64,000 nucleotides of DNA from Actinomadura sp. DC4. Lineage in GTDB: Bacteria; Actinomycetota; Actinomycetes; Streptosporangiales; Streptosporangiaceae. The notes beneath the pieces are model-generated. The model was given only the letters and a program-made list of their open reading frames with translations. It was not told where the DNA came from and ran no database searches. A program made the position numbers and the translations under genes. Positions 63,688 to 64,000 of this stretch are shown here, piece by piece. The stretch covers positions 124,001 through 188,000 of the forward strand of contig NZ_JAUEQY010000017.1 in assembly GCF_030406325.1 (NCBI RefSeq). The letters run 5' to 3'. Numbering within the stretch: position 1 is the first letter of the stretch; every line of letters begins with the position of its first letter.

Positions 63688-64000
63688 CTAGACAGCGGCG
63701 AGACGGATGACCGAGAAGAGGCCGCCCTGGGGGTCGCCGAGTACGGCGAAGCGGCCGGTGGGGATGTCCTTCGGGGCGACGGAGACGATACCGCCGAGCT
63801 CGCGGGCGCGGGCGGCGGTGGTGTCGCAGTCGGCGACGGCGAAGTAGACCATCCAGTGCGGGGCGACCTCGGCCGGCCCCTGGTCGTCGATCTGGAGCAT
63901 CCCGCCGAGGCGCGGGCCGCCCGGGCCGTGCCACTCGGTGTAGGTGGTGGGGCCGAACGGGTGGGTCTCGCCGTCCCAGCCGAACGTCGCCCCGTAGAAG
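63688..64000 (-). CDS. VOC/glyoxalase-like protein, N-terminus beyond the window
   Basis: The frame is open to the window end; the 103 visible residues start FYGATFGWDGETHPFGPTTY and include PHWMVYFAVADCDTTAARAR, GGIVSVAPKDIPTGRFAVLG and a final GLFSVIRLAAV. This is the second betaalphabetabetabeta unit of a vicinal-oxygen-chelate domain like those of the FYGxxFGW group. Metal-binding His/Glu cannot be fully judged because the start is missing. Substrate unknown. Confidence 0.85.
   Translation of the reverse strand, partial: FYGATFGWDGETHPFGPTTYTEWHGPGGPRLGGMLQIDDQGPAEVAPHWMVYFAVADCDTTAARARELGGIVSVAPKDIPTGRFAVLGDPQGGLFSVIRLAAV

Overview
The window is very GC-rich DNA (roughly three quarters G+C, codons ending in G or C) from an actinomycete. 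The gene families (modular type I PKS, ECF42/YCII pair, nitroreductase-type F420 enzyme, LysW-type carrier) fit a Streptosporangiales/Thermomonosporaceae- or Streptomyces-like host; the genus cannot be fixed from this sequence.

Positions 1-30.6 kb hold a modular type I polyketide synthase locus, all on the + strand: the end of one PKS (AT-ACP), then four adjacent genes that read as loading AT-ACP + module 1 (KS-AT-DH-KR-ACP), modules 2-3 (KS-AT-KR-ACP, KS-AT-DH-KR-ACP), module 4 (KS-AT-DH-ER-KR-ACP) and module 5 with thioesterase (KS-AT-KR-ACP-TE). AT motifs predict methylmalonyl extenders in modules 1, 2 and 5 and malonyl in module 3; the AT of module 4 is atypical. A hairpin and a tyrosine recombinase follow at once, so this is probably the right edge of the PKS locus.

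Positions 30.7-44 kb are a mixed chromosomal-type stretch: recombinase, a truncated MFS remnant, a deazaflavin oxidoreductase-hemerythrin fusion, a divergent SDR/TetR pair with two perfect operators, a YigZ-like protein, an EntS-like MFS protein with an apparent in-frame deletion, a YCII/ECF42 pair, a NACHT-type remnant, a CDF metal exporter with divergent ArsR, a small PH-like membrane protein, an SCP2-like/R2-like diiron pair and a secreted cyanophycinase-like protein.

Positions 44-59.7 kb are the most interesting part: an amino-group-carrier-protein (AmCP, LysW) biosynthetic cluster. A tight ten-gene minus-strand operon encodes sulfotransferase, SDR, an HK97-capsid-fold protein, a split transketolase, LysW (55 aa), LysX, LysY, LysZ and LysK homologues. 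The model: LysX puts glutamate on the C-terminal Glu of LysW, LysZ/LysY reduce its side chain to the semialdehyde, the transketolase adds a two-carbon ketol unit, SDR/sulfotransferase/capsid-like protein modify and probably cyclise it by sulfate elimination, and LysK releases it. No aminotransferase is visible. Divergent and alternating genes next to it encode an acyl-AMP ligase, a KSIII-like acyltransferase with unusual active-site residues, a stand-alone LanB-like (lantibiotic dehydratase) protein without a visible precursor peptide, a 14-TM exporter and an epoxide-hydrolase-like enzyme. This combination resembles, but is not identical to, the vazabitide/azinomycin-type AmCP pathways and the clusters that carry Family 3 encapsulins.

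Positions 59.7-64 kb: a second tyrosine recombinase whose start codon lies in a perfect AT-rich palindrome, a 560-bp stretch without genes, an amidase with an in-frame nucleotidyltransferase remnant upstream, a DUF488 protein and a VOC protein cut by the window end. The two recombinases (30.8 and 59.7 kb) bracket the AmCP region and suggest an island, although no attachment-site repeats were found.
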